From Mayamaea pseudoterrestris (taxonomy: Eukaryota > Bacillariophyta > Bacillariophyceae > Sellaphorales > Sellaphoraceae): a DNA stretch of 64,000 nucleotides. Each line of letters starts with the position of its first letter. Within the stretch, counting starts at the first letter, position 1. The translations under genes were made by a program, and so were the position numbers. Under the pieces are notes generated by a model. It was not told where the DNA came from and did not search any database. It worked only from the letters and a program-made list of their open reading frames with translations. Shown piece by piece: positions 50,247-60,923 of the stretch. The stretch is taken from contig BROI01000017.1 of the NCBI GenBank assembly GCA_027923505.1, positions 186,001-250,000 of the forward strand, in the 5' to 3' direction.

Positions 50247-51845
50247 CTAATCGATAGCAAACTCAGCTGCAATGAGCATGTGATCAGATGGGTAGGATAG
50301 ACCGGGTAGCCGCGAGTCGTTAATGTCTGTTGGAACCTGCAACGCCGCCAAACAGGTGAGGTTTGAGTAAAATATGTAGTCAATGATTCGTCTCGTTTCC
50401 TTGGTGCCGCGAATCTTCCACGTTGTATAGAAGGAAGGTGGTGGAGGATCAATGAGATAAGCCGACTGCAGCGGCGGCGTTAGCAAGTCGCTGTGCAATA
50501 TTCGCTCACGAACGCAGGACTCGTCAAACTCGCAATCTGCATCGGCGTTCAAATCGCCGACAAACAAAATGGGCACCGATAAGTGTTCTCTGCTAGTGGC
50601 ATCGCCATCCACTGTCGTCGTGTCTTCCACCAAACTAGAGACGCAGCGCGAAACCTCCAAAAGGAGATCCTTCACTTGGACGCATCGAATCTTTTCGTTT
50701 GATTCGCTCGCTTGAGCCTTCAAATGAGTTACTGCAACCACTATGCTGCGATTCGTCGCATGGTGCTGCAAGACAGCTAATATAAACACTTGCGATCCGA
50801 CGCGGAACTCGTGTCGCTTTGCTGATATTAGTTTGAACTTGTCGGTTCTCCAAAACAGGGCACACCCATCAGAATAGTATCCAAGCGGCAAGCATGGCGA
50901 TCTAGTCTTTGGTGCAAAGAAAGAGTCGTAGCCAAACAGTCGTAGCATTGGCGCAAAGAAACCGTGGTAGCGATCCATTTCCTCGATCGCAATAATATCA
51001 AATAGAGATTGTGACTCTGATGATTGTCGGTATGTTTTCAGCAATACTTCCAAAAGTCGCCATCGCCGACGCGAAAAATCTAACACCTGCTCAATGTATG
51101 GGACGCTGGTAAAGCCGCCATATCCGGTGGCATTCTTGTCGGTATGATTGGTGTGTCCATCGGCCGAATCATTTGGAAATGGGCGCTTCGCATCGGGACC
51201 TGATGACAAGCCTTCTGCGAGAGCATTAAATTGCGCAATGGTGAAAGTAGTATTTGTGGACTTTGGAGTAAGACCGTTTATGGCGTCTCCATTGATCGTA
51301 AGCGACATGTCTTTACTGCGTGCCGCAGCGCGTTGGCGCCTTTGCCAATGTCGTGCATACACATTGCAGTTCAAACCACTCTTGGCCTGTTGTAGTTGCT
51401 TGACTTCTTCAATTTTGTCATAAACATTCTGCTGATCTGAAATGTCTCGTACGCTTGGATCAGCGTTTTGCTCCAAACGAATCCATTGATAGACTTCCCT
51501 TGGGTGCTGCTCGTCTCCAGCATTATCATCGTTGACTTCTACCAGCGACTCGAGCGCCGCACACCCAAAGTCGTCAACGACATCGCAGTATTCGTCCATA
51601 TTGTCGTCAATAAAAGCCTCTAAATTATCTTCGTTGAATGAAGATGCTAGCTTGCTTTGTATTGACTGTTTTTTGCGTGAGTACGGTAAAGAAGTGATTC
51701 GATGACAACGTTTTGTACCAAACAACGGTGTTGGAGGATTGACGACAAATCCAAAGCAAGGCAATAATGGTTGGTTTGATATCAGTATCCGTAGCACGAA
51801 ACACCGTCTTAAATTTTGTGATTTAGCACTGCGTCCTCGTGCCAT
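50247..51845 (-). CDS. Nocturnin/CCR4-like endonuclease-exonuclease-phosphatase
   Basis: 532 aa from the first in-frame ATG at 51845. The frame extends to 51995 without an ATG; splicing from an upstream exon (donor catga|gtgagt near 52000, acceptor ggcaacag at about 51854) is possible and would be in phase. The catalytic domain, from about residue 185, shows TFTIAQFNALAEGL, the metal-binding Glu in IIAIEEMDRY, TRSPCLPLGYYSDGCALFW, VTHLKAQASE, VGDLNADAD and the closing SDHMLIAAEF. KTRSPCLPL plus DGCALFW is typical of nocturnin and CCR4-type enzymes, which remove poly(A) or the 2'-phosphate of NADP. Which of these applies here cannot be read from sequence. Confidence 0.8.
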   Translation of the reverse strand: MARGRSAKSQNLRRCFVLRILISNQPLLPCFGFVVNPPTPLFGTKRCHRITSLPYSRKKQSIQSKLASSFNEDNLEAFIDDNMDEYCDVVDDFGCAALESLVEVNDDNAGDEQHPREVYQWIRLEQNADPSVRDISDQQNVYDKIEEVKQLQQAKSGLNCNVYARHWQRRQRAAARSKDMSLTINGDAINGLTPKSTNTTFTIAQFNALAEGLSSGPDAKRPFPNDSADGHTNHTDKNATGYGGFTSVPYIEQVLDFSRRRWRLLEVLLKTYRQSSESQSLFDIIAIEEMDRYHGFFAPMLRLFGYDSFFAPKTRSPCLPLGYYSDGCALFWRTDKFKLISAKRHEFRVGSQVFILAVLQHHATNRSIVVAVTHLKAQASESNEKIRCVQVKDLLLEVSRCVSSLVEDTTTVDGDATSREHLSVPILFVGDLNADADCEFDESCVRERILHSDLLTPPLQSAYLIDPPPPSFYTTWKIRGTKETRRIIDYIFYSNLTCLAALQVPTDINDSRLPGLSYPSDHMLIAAEFAID

Positions 51846-52345
51846 CGGGTTACTGTTGCCAGTATTACCGTAGGTTTGATAGCCGATTGCAGCATGGGAA
51901 GGAAACCGGCCATGGCGAACAATGAGCCACCGATGTAAATGTCGTAGCGAAATTAAATTGAGAAGACGTTTTGCGATTAACAAACTTGGTGGCACTCACT
52001 CATGAACGACTGGCTGGCGCGCAAAATGAATGAAGCTTTGGATGACCGGAAAATGACCGTCGCGATCCGCTGTGCGATGCGCAAGGCGACGAAATAGATG
52101 GTCTCTGCCAACGCCGACAGTTAACATTTCTAGCTTTGATGCAACATTTGTGGAAGGCTTAAAGGCGTAAAAGGTGAAAAACAGACAGTGATTGCTACCG
52201 GTAGACGAACCAAGGCGATTCAGCACATCTTTGTCGAGTGATAGGCAGCTGTTCCTCGAATTTTCGTGGCTACCGCAAGCTCCAGCGACATCCCCTTTCA
52301 TATTACTATCTCGCCTCTTGTTTCTCGACGCAACGGACATAAATC
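51846..52345. promoter_or_regulatory. Divergent 5' region, possible upstream exon of the nuclease
   Basis: Head-to-head with the GRK-type kinase gene (ATG at 52346). A minus-strand frame of 114 codons reaches to within five bases of that ATG and ends at a good donor site, so part of it may be a first exon or spliced 5' UTR of the nuclease gene. No other gene is supported. Confidence 0.35.
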
Positions 52346-54679
52346 ATGGAGGAACTCCAAGATGCTATTGAGGACGCTCAGTATGTCAACGCCATTGCTA
52401 CTCAAGATGATGGTCCTCGACCGGTAGTAGCATGGGAGAAACCAACCGATGAGCAACTGCAACAATGGATAGCTACCAAGCAACCCAAACTTGACTCGAT
52501 GGATTGGGTTCTTTCGCATGCGATTGGCTATTTTCTATTCAGCCAATATGTAAAAAAGGAACGAGATGAATATACACGGATGGTTTTTTGTGAGGAGGTT
52601 CAGCGACTATTAAAATTGCCAGACAAGGCTCGCGTCGGCAAGGCGACATTTATATTGGCACAATTTCTCCAAGTAACGCGATCTAACAGCGACGAGGCAC
52701 TACCATCTTCTGTTAAAACGGAAATTATTGAGACAGACTTGACTAGACCCATTCCATTAAAGCAAGTGTCCGAGAAGGAAATCCAAAAATTGATAGACAT
52801 GAGCATGGATTGGCCGAGTTGTAGCGAGTCGCTCATTGGCTTGAAGGGACCTCTCTTGAAGGAATTTAAGCAAGACTTTGTCGATGCAGAGACGCAAAAT
52901 GAAATTTGGGTTAAACGAGAGTCGGTCCGTGGTTGTGGCGAGGCTCGCACGAGTCTTTCGTACCATGCGCTCAGTGTTCCTATACCTCCCGACGGATCCC
53001 CGGCCGTTTCCGATCAGACACTTCCAACGAGCGTCGATGGAGACGGATCGTCGTCATCAATTTCATACAACGGCAACGCACCTGCTTTTGTAAATGACAA
53101 GACGGAAGCAGCAGTAACCGCGCAAACCGTCGCGTCGCACCAGAGCCGAACGTACGCGGCAAGTATGCACGAAGTAGCAGGCCGAAAGGGTGGACAACAT
53201 GTAAAGAACAACATAAACATGCAGCAATCAATTGGGGAGCTGCTTTTCATGGATGCTGAGCGTGTAGTCATGGAGAGTTTGAAGCGAGACTATTGGGACG
53301 ACTTTAAAGCGTCGGAACATTTTATAAAGTTCAGAAACTTTTTGTGGTATCAAGACCGTCGCGTCAAGCCAGATGATTTTTATACCATGAGAGTTCTTGG
53401 ACGTGGAGGTTTTGGGCTTGTTTATGGTACGTTGTTTGCGTGTTCTCCGAGTTGCGATTGTTGTCGGGTGTAAATTGCATGAATCGTGTTGCGTTGGCTC
53501 ATTCCTCACTTCGCTATATCTGTAGCCAGCAAAAAAGGCACTTCGGGAAAGCTGTACGCAATGAAAGTTATGAATAAAAGGCGGATCAAGATGAAGAAGT
53601 CAGAGCAGTTGGCAACAAATGAGCGACAAGCTCTCGGTGACGTTGACAGCTTGTTCGTCGTCAATCTAATTTACTCCTTTCACTCCAAGGATGATGTTTA
53701 TTTAATTCTTGATCTCATGACGGGCGGTGACTTGGCCTACCACTTGCAAATAAAGGGTCGCTTCTCAAAAAAAGAGTGTTTGTACTACGCAGCCCGTATC
53801 ATGTTTGGACTCCAAGACCTTCACAACGCGTAAGTATTGTGTGCAGCGAAGTTTGCTGACATACATAGTGTGATCGATAGTCCGTCGTGACTCATATTCT
53901 AATACTTCGCTACCCATGCATATAGAGGGTACGTTTACAGAGATATGAAACCAGAGAATTGTTTGCTATCCGAGGATGGTCGTGTAAAAATTACAGACTT
54001 GGGTCTCGCCGTCAAGCTAGTCCCTGATCTACACGGTGCAGCCGGAACGAGAGGATATTGGGCTCCAGAAATGCTTCGACGAGACAACACTGGCAAACGA
54101 AAGACTTATGGACAATGCGTTGACTGGTTTAGTTTTGGGTGCTGTGTCGCAGAGTTTATATCAGGTACGAATCCTTTTCGGACTGAAGAAGCTCTGCAAT
54201 TCGGCATGGACAAGGGCAAACCCACCAAGGAGAAGGCGATTGATTGCGCAACGCTAGAAATGGATCCAGTGTTTAAATCGGAGAAATACGAGCCCGATGC
54301 CGCCGATTTTTGTAGACGATTGCTGGACAAGAACGAAAATACACGCCTCGGCGCGAACGGATGCGAAGAAATCAAGGCACACCCTTGGTTCAAGCACACG
54401 AATTGGGAGAGTATCCTTGCTGATAGTCAGTTGCCTCCATTTCTTCCGCCCAAGGATGTTAACGCTGCGAGCCAGTCGGAGATTGGTCAGTTTGCTCTAG
54501 ACAAGCAATACCAGGAGACAACCCTCGACGACAAGGATGAGTTGGTCTACAAGGATTGGGATTGGACGAACCCACAGGCATTTGGTGCTGAAGTGATTGA
54601 ATTTTTAATGTACGAGCGCCAAACAGGCCGTCCTTTGCTTCCCATGTCGCAAGCAGGCGGTTGTTGTGTTATTCTATAA
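52346..54679 (+). CDS. GRK-type AGC kinase with RGS-like domain and CaaX end
   Basis: Three exons: 52346..53426, 53526..53829 and 53926..54679; introns 99 and 96 nt, GT-AG. The joins restore GRGGFGLVYASKKGTSGKLY and DLHNAGYVYRDMKPEN. The product is 712 aa. An N-terminal RGS-homology-like helical domain (about residues 38-175, HAIGYFLFSQYVKKE, FVDAETQNEIW) precedes a linker and the kinase domain (about 345-610), with AMKVMNKRRIKMKK, YVYRDMKPEN and KITDLGLAV. Asp-Leu-Gly in place of Asp-Phe-Gly is a hallmark of G-protein-coupled receptor kinases. An AGC-type C-tail follows. The last residues CVIL form a CaaX box suited to geranylgeranylation, as in visual GRKs. Confidence 0.9.
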
Positions 54680-54767
54680 AACGAATCCCATAGTTATACT
54701 ATCTACGCAACCGCGAAGAACGGGTTTTGTAGATGCTTAAACGGTTTTGCTCGTTTTACCTAATACG

Positions 54768-55856
54768 TTAACTTGTTTCATGCACTTGGACATCTCCAAA
54801 ATCGGTTCCAGTTCGTCGAATAATCTCCACTGCGTAGTTATCCGGATCGTATGCAAATGCGAGTCCCTTCATCGATCCATCATCTGGTTTTTTCTTCAAA
54901 CCATAGCCCATCTGCTCAATCGCATCACAAGCTTGGTAAACATCGTCCACGAGAAATGCTATATGGCCGAATCCTTGGCGACCCTCTTCATTACCAGTAA
55001 AGTGTTTGAAACTGTCATCCTTTTCCGTTCCATGGTTATGCGTCAGCTCCAAGACTGGTTGAAATAAGTTCTTTGGACTGGCATCGTCCGGTACGTTGCT
55101 CGATCCCAAAAAGTATAAGGAAAAGCTGTCAAAGTGGCGCTCGGAAAGAACCTTCATGCCGAGAGCTTTGTAGAACGGAATACTCTTGGAAGGGTCCTTA
55201 ATGCGGAGCATGGTTTGACTAAAGTTCATCTCGTTTTTGATATCAGCGTCTTCACCTCGCTTGACAACTTCTACCCAGTACCCGTCTGGGTCATATACAA
55301 AGGCCAAACCTTTCATGCGACCTTCGTCTGGCTTCTTTTTGAATGTGTAGCCCAGTTTTTCAAACTTTTCCGACGTAGCGTACACGTCATTGACATTGAT
55401 TGCGATATGTCCAAAGCCATCCTTCTCTTCGTTTCCGGTATGCGGCTTGTAGCTGTCGTCAGATTCAGTTCCGTGGTTGTGCGTCAATTCAATCGCAACA
55501 TTTTCACTCGTCCACAGCTTATCATGGGCAGCCTTCGTTCCTGGCGTTAAATCGTAGACTTCACCTTCGCGCAAAGTCCCCATGAAATAAAGAGTCATCT
55601 TGTACTGCGGAAAGTCAAATTTGTCGAGCAAGGTGAATCCAAGCGACTCGTAAAAGGGAATGGATTTGCTTGGATCTTTTACGCGGAGCATGGTGTGATG
55701 CCAAGTTGGGCGACCTGGAACAATTAAAGTTTCGCTGGCTTGGGAAGACATGCTGAGGCGATTTATTTGAATGTAGCGACTAGGAAGAGTGGAGATGCGA
55801 AATGATCTTGCAGTAGAAAGCAAAAGAAAGGGAGTCGCTACTCGCAAGAACCTCAT
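54768..55856 (-). CDS. GLO1: Two-domain glyoxalase I, plastid-type presequence
   Basis: 362 aa, single exon. Glyoxalase I converts the glutathione adduct of methylglyoxal to lactoylglutathione. A signal-like start (MRFLRVATPFLLLSTARSF) fits a plastid presequence with a Ser-Phe motif. Two complete domains follow. In the first the metal ligands read His (HTMLRVKD), Glu (ELTHNHGTE), His (FGHIAINV) and Glu (WVEVVKR); in the second they read Gln (QTMLRIKD), Glu, His and Glu. The enzyme would therefore carry two potential active sites with different ligand sets. It ends 88 bp from the convergent kinase gene. Confidence 0.92.
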   Translation of the reverse strand: MRFLRVATPFLLLSTARSFRISTLPSRYIQINRLSMSSQASETLIVPGRPTWHHTMLRVKDPSKSIPFYESLGFTLLDKFDFPQYKMTLYFMGTLREGEVYDLTPGTKAAHDKLWTSENVAIELTHNHGTESDDSYKPHTGNEEKDGFGHIAINVNDVYATSEKFEKLGYTFKKKPDEGRMKGLAFVYDPDGYWVEVVKRGEDADIKNEMNFSQTMLRIKDPSKSIPFYKALGMKVLSERHFDSFSLYFLGSSNVPDDASPKNLFQPVLELTHNHGTEKDDSFKHFTGNEEGRQGFGHIAFLVDDVYQACDAIEQMGYGLKKKPDDGSMKGLAFAYDPDNYAVEIIRRTGTDFGDVQVHETS

Positions 55857-56177
55857 GGCCGAAAATGCTCGAAGAACGTCACGCGATCTTTCGAATCTGC
55901 GTCACAGCATCCGGGTTAGCTAACGTTTCGAATGGGACGACTTTTCGGCCGTTGCCGACAACTGACCCTATTTTGGCCTTCATCTTGGACTAAACTATTC
56001 GACAAATTCTCCTTATTGTTTAGAGATGGAGTGGATTCGCCGGATATAAAAGCATGCATTAGCGAGGAGTTCTTGCCAACCTCTTCATTCGAAAGGTTGG
56101 GACTGTCATTTTATTAAACTCGGACGCCGCGGCACACATTTCTCATCTTGCCTTGCACAATCACACAACATACAACA
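55857..56177. promoter_or_regulatory. Divergent 5' region
   Basis: Between glyoxalase I and the second Cys-module gene. No gene or clear motif seen; both promoters are expected here. Confidence 0.35.
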
Positions 56178-58358
56178 ATGAAGTTCACGACACGGATACT
56201 TGCCCTCGCAGCAGTCATTGGTGCTGTTAAGGCCAGCACTGGCGTGGAGGAGCGCATCAGTCCTTCACCATCTGGCGGTACATCGGACGCACCATCCGAC
56301 GTTCCTTCGTATGCTCCAACTCTTCCCGCAATGGACACCTTTGCTCCGACAGTCATCGATACACTGTCGCCTACACCGATTGATACCGTTCCACCCACGC
56401 CAATTGACTCACTTGCCGAAGACACGGACGCACCAACCCTCACACCAACTGCGGCATCACCAACAATTTCACCAACTATTCAGCCAGCAACGGCAGCACC
56501 AACAGTTTTGACCGTCACGGATGCACCAACACTGCAGCCGACGACGACTGCAACAACGGCCTCATGCGATGCCAGCACTGAAACTCTTCAAACGTGCTTT
56601 GTAAACGAGTTGAACGGGGGATCCAGCTGTGATTCGTGTGTTGCGACGGTGCTGCAAGATTTGAACATCACCAGCGGCTCCTTGTCCTGCGAGGACTATG
56701 AGTCTCAAGTTTGTGCAGCCATATCAACTTGCTCGTGCGGAACATGCATTGACGAGTTACAAGACTTTTTGGATTGCAGCATCGGATCCGCCATTGGATG
56801 CAGCTTGAACTGCTTACAGCCCACCGTAGCTCCAACATCTGCTACAGTCACTGACCAGCCCACATCAGTTCCCGCCGAAGAAACCATTGCTCCAACCGTT
56901 GCTCCAACAGTTGCGGCGACTACAGTCCTTCCAACAGCCACGCCAACCTTAATCCCAACCGTCGCCGCAACAGATGCTCCTACTCTTGCGGCGACACCTG
57001 AACCAGGGTGCGATGGAAGCACTGATACTCTTCAGACTTGCTTCGCCAACAACTTGAACGGCGGAAGTGAATGCGATCAATGTGTGGCAACTATTCTTCA
57101 AAATATTGGAGCAGTTGGTAGAAATGGCGACGTAAGCTGCGACGATTACGAAACAGAAGTATGTGAGGCTCTCTCTGATTGCCCTTGTGAGGGATGTCTT
57201 CCTGATCTGCAAGACTTTTTGAACTGCAATATTGGACCAGCCGTTGGATGCACTTTGAGCTGCCTTTCACCAACCTCTGCTCCGGCGCCGTCGGCATCGA
57301 CAAGTGTGCCGACTATAGCCGCTGCCACTCCGGCGCCAACGTCCTGCTCCGATAGCACCGAAACTCTTCAAACATGCTTCGCCGACGAGCTGGGCGGCTC
57401 CACCGAGTGCGACATGTGTGTTGCTACCATACTGCAGGACATTGGAGCAGTCGGAAGCAACCCTTTCAACCAAACATGTTCCGACTATGATAGCCAAGTG
57501 TGTGCTGCCATAAGTGCGTGCCCTTGTGGAACGTGCCTCGACGATGTCCAAACATTCATCAATTGCAATGTCGCGCCAAATATTGGATGCTCTCTGACAT
57601 GTTCCGACGAACAGCCAGCGACGAATGCAACTTGTCCCGTCACGCAAGACGACATTACGACGTGCTTCGCCGCAGAAGTCTTTGAGTCTACATGCGGAAG
57701 TTGCTTGCAAGATCTGGCTGGAAACTTGAGCGCGACCGCTGGTATAAATGCGAATGATCTTATAGCAGGTGGCATGGCTAACCTTTCGGACGTACTTGGC
57801 GGCTCATTCGGTGACTTTGGGGAAGACTTCAACTGCTCCTTCTACCAAGACAGCATGTGCCAAGTCGTGTCAACCTGCGACTGCGGAACATGCTTTGACG
57901 ATGTGGCAACGTTTTTAGACTGCAACATTGGTGCAGCCACTGGTTGCTTTTTAAATTGCGACGACGGCGAGACTGTTGCTCCTTCCGCAGCCTCCGTGAC
58001 AGAAGCACCAGTGGCGGCTCCATCGTGCGCACAAATTGAGGAAGAAGCAATAACTTGTCTAGCCAATGCCGGCGATATGGGACAAGAATGCGACAGGTAC
58101 GTCTGATGAACTGCCATAGTTCATGCGACTTGAAGTTTACTTCCCTCGTTCTTAACTAACTCTTGCTCGCCTGCATCGTCATTGTCAATCAGCTGTGTAG
58201 CAACAAGTATACCGAGCGACACTACTGATTGCTCAGCATTACAAGATGGCGTCTGCTCAGCAATCGCCGGCTGTCCTTGCGGCGACTGCAGCTCCTTGGT
58301 CGAGCAATATCTAAGTTGCAACTTTGAGAGTCAAGGTGCTTGCGGAATTTCTTGTTAA
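56178..58358 (+). CDS. Secreted protein with five 10-Cys modules
   Basis: Two exons: 56178..58096 and 58193..58358, intron 96 nt (GACAG|gtacgt, aatcag|CTG), phase 2; the join completes the last module (EECDSCVATS). The product is 694 aa. A signal peptide (MKFTTRILALAAVIGAVKA) and a Ser/Pro/Thr linker (SDAPSDVPSYAPT) precede five modules of 80-110 residues, separated by APT-rich linkers. Each module runs ETLQTCFxxEL, CDSCVATxLQ, CxDYxSQVCAAI, CxCGTC, DFLxCNIG and GCxLxC. Modules 1-3 are close to each other, 4 and 5 more diverged. The same module occurs three times in the gene at 36965-38707. The family is unknown to me; extracellular location is inferred. Confidence 0.78.
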
Positions 58359-58742
58359 CGACACATCAGGGGGGTGAAATTGTTCTACACCAGCGACTGA
58401 GCCATTCACGTTGATAGCCAGCAGCAACCAGCAAATTCTTTAAATACATGTGCATATATAAATGTTACTCGTTGCGAACATTGTTGCTGTATTCTATATA
58501 GCATTGTCCATTCAACTGGAAACGAAAGACGTCATCATGCTTTTTAGCGAGTAGCAAATGTGTCTTAGTCACGTCGTATCGGTTCTCAATTTGTGACGGT
58601 TTCTCCGCGCTGCGATGGTGAGGTTACCATGGAGATTGGATCGCATAAGTCGCCGTCACTGATGCTAAGTACAGCATTCTAATTGTTATTTGAGCTAAAA
58701 GGCTAACGAAGACTTTATAGATCAAATACTGAGCATACGAAA
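58359..58742. other. Intergenic, no gene seen
   Basis: Between two plus-strand genes, AT-rich. It should hold the Cys-module 3' UTR and the TM9 promoter. Confidence 0.4.
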
Positions 58743-60857
58743 ATGTCCCGATTTATAAGAAAGCTCGTTAACGCCGCCTCCATTTTGCTGCTGCTATCCA
58801 TCAACAACCCAGCTGCCGTTGCACTCACTGCCAAGCAGGAGCAGGAAGCCCAACTCCAGGCCAATGCAGTAGCACTTCGCGAATCGGGTGTATCGGAGGT
58901 TGATCATACCAAGGAAGCAGCGGCTCTCCGGTCCTACCAGCTCCGCAAGAAGAAACGCAAGGGTTTGCTCCGCAAGCGTGAAAGTAACTTGGCAGATATT
59001 TTATTTCCTGGCGTTACGCCAGAGCTTTATCAGCAATCAGAAGAGGTTTACATTGTAACGGATATGGTGACGAGTAAAAAGACTCATGTCCCATTCGAGT
59101 TTTACGACCTGCCGGGCTGTCCGGCTCCGGCGCTGAGCGAGTTTCGGGCAAGTCGAGCCAACAAGCGCAAGAATTTTGGAGCTCGCTTGCAGGGAGCCCA
59201 GTACTTGCCAGCACCTTTTCAACTCAAAGTTTTAGAGGACCAGCCTTGTAAGGTCGTTTGTCAAGTTGATATTGGAGCGCGAAAGGTCAAGTGGTTGCGA
59301 AATTTGGTGGAGCGACAGTATCGGGTGCACATGACGTTGGATTCGCTACCGGTCCTCATGCGATCGGCCGAGTTTAACTACGCAGTACGTGGATATCCAT
59401 TGGGATTTAAGGCTGGACCAAAGTACACGGGCAAGGAGGAAAGCGAATTCTTTCTTTATAATCACATGAAGTTTACTATCGCTTACCAAGATGACCCCAA
59501 TGAGGCATCGGGCATCTATATAACCGCCTTTGACGTATTGCCAGTTTCGATTCAGCACGACAAAGAGGGAACAACCTGCAACGCTGATGCTACCGTCGTC
59601 AATAATCCAACCAGTTATTTGCCGCTTCGAGTCGGCATGACGGGGGATCAAGACATGGCCGTTTTGTACTCGTACGAAGTCAAGTGGGTCAAGCGTGAAA
59701 TTGCCTGGGCTGATCGGTGGGACGTTTACCTAATCGGTTCACCAGATGATGATATTCACTTCTTCGCCATTGTTAACTCGTTGATGATTGTCTTGTTCTT
59801 GACGGGAGCGATTGCGACAATTATGGTGCGTGCGCTTCGCAAGGACATTTCCGCTTATAACGAGATGGCCATGCTTGAAGATGGATCGGCGGAAGAAACA
59901 GGATGGAAGCTGGTGCATGGCGATGTTTTTCGTCCTCCACAAACCTGGCCGATGCTGCTGGCCGTCTTGGTGGGGACGGGCGCGCAGATTGGAGCAGCAT
60001 TTGGAATGACAATGCTGTGCTCCATTCTCAAGCTGGTGAATCCCATCAAAAAGGGGCAGACGCTCACGGCCGTTTTGGTCTTGTACGTCTTGAGCGGATC
60101 CGTTAGTGGCTACGTTTCCGCACGACTTTACAAGTTTTCCGATGGCAAAAACTGGAAATTTTGCACGATGGCAACAGCGTTAGGCATGCCGGGCCTCATG
60201 GTGACCATGTTTTGCATTCTGAACATATGCCTGAGCTTTGCTGGTGCCGCTACCGCTGTCAGTTTCTGGTTGTTGCTGGCGATCTTTGCGCTCTGGGTTT
60301 GCGTATCGTCGCCACTTGTGTTTCTGGGATCGTACTTTGGCTTTCGAGCGAAAACGATTGAAGTGCCAACAAAGACGAAACAGGTTGCTCGGGTTGTACC
60401 AGATATGCCGTGGTATTCCACTCCTCCAGTCTCATTATTACTTGGTGGTATCTTGCCCTTTGGGTCAGTTTGTATCGAACTCTTCTTTATCATGAGTGCC
60501 CTATGGTTGCATCAAATATACTACATGATGGGTTTCTTACTGGCTGTGTTGCTGATCCTCGCGGCAACATGCGCACAAGTCAGCATCGTCATGGATTACT
60601 TGCAGCTTTGTGGGGAGGATCACAGGTGGTGGTGGAAGAGTTTTGGAAACTGCGCATCGGCGGGTTTTTACTTGCTGTGTTATAGTCTTTGGTTTCTCTC
60701 TAGTCGACTGGACTTGGTCGGTATCCTGCCAGTGATGGTTTACATGACCTATATGACCATGATCAGCCTTTGCTTCTCACTGTTTTGTGGAAGCGTTGGC
60801 GTTCTTTGTGCGTTCTGGTTCAACTTAAAAATATATGGAGCCGTCAAGGTCGACTAA
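58743..60857 (+). CDS. TM9SF: Transmembrane 9 superfamily protein (EMP70/nonaspanin)
   Basis: 704 aa, single exon. A signal peptide (ASILLLLSINNPAAVAL) is followed by a large luminal domain with the family start FPGVTPELY and VPFEFYDLPGCPAP, then nine predicted membrane segments. The first of these (FFAIVNSLMIVLFLTGAI) is followed by ALRKDISAYNEM and WKLVHGDVFRPP, both diagnostic. The C-terminus KIYGAVKVD carries the KxD retrieval motif that binds COPI and keeps these proteins in the Golgi. They act in sorting of membrane proteins. A basic stretch of about 20 residues (LRKKKRKGLLRKR) before FPGV is unusual for the family. Confidence 0.95.
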   Translation: MSRFIRKLVNAASILLLLSINNPAAVALTAKQEQEAQLQANAVALRESGVSEVDHTKEAAALRSYQLRKKKRKGLLRKRESNLADILFPGVTPELYQQSEEVYIVTDMVTSKKTHVPFEFYDLPGCPAPALSEFRASRANKRKNFGARLQGAQYLPAPFQLKVLEDQPCKVVCQVDIGARKVKWLRNLVERQYRVHMTLDSLPVLMRSAEFNYAVRGYPLGFKAGPKYTGKEESEFFLYNHMKFTIAYQDDPNEASGIYITAFDVLPVSIQHDKEGTTCNADATVVNNPTSYLPLRVGMTGDQDMAVLYSYEVKWVKREIAWADRWDVYLIGSPDDDIHFFAIVNSLMIVLFLTGAIATIMVRALRKDISAYNEMAMLEDGSAEETGWKLVHGDVFRPPQTWPMLLAVLVGTGAQIGAAFGMTMLCSILKLVNPIKKGQTLTAVLVLYVLSGSVSGYVSARLYKFSDGKNWKFCTMATALGMPGLMVTMFCILNICLSFAGAATAVSFWLLLAIFALWVCVSSPLVFLGSYFGFRAKTIEVPTKTKQVARVVPDMPWYSTPPVSLLLGGILPFGSVCIELFFIMSALWLHQIYYMMGFLLAVLLILAATCAQVSIVMDYLQLCGEDHRWWWKSFGNCASAGFYLLCYSLWFLSSRLDLVGILPVMVYMTYMTMISLCFSLFCGSVGVLCAFWFNLKIYGAVKVD

Positions 60858-60923
60858 AAGATTAAATGGTTCATACTTTACACGTATCGATCATACCATA
60901 CCGTGTAATAGTCGAGATCCCAT

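Noticed and set aside
51996-52340. Minus-strand frame of 114 codons as a separate gene
   Set aside because: It begins five bases from the divergent kinase ATG and ends at a donor site; at most part of it is a leader exon of the nuclease gene.
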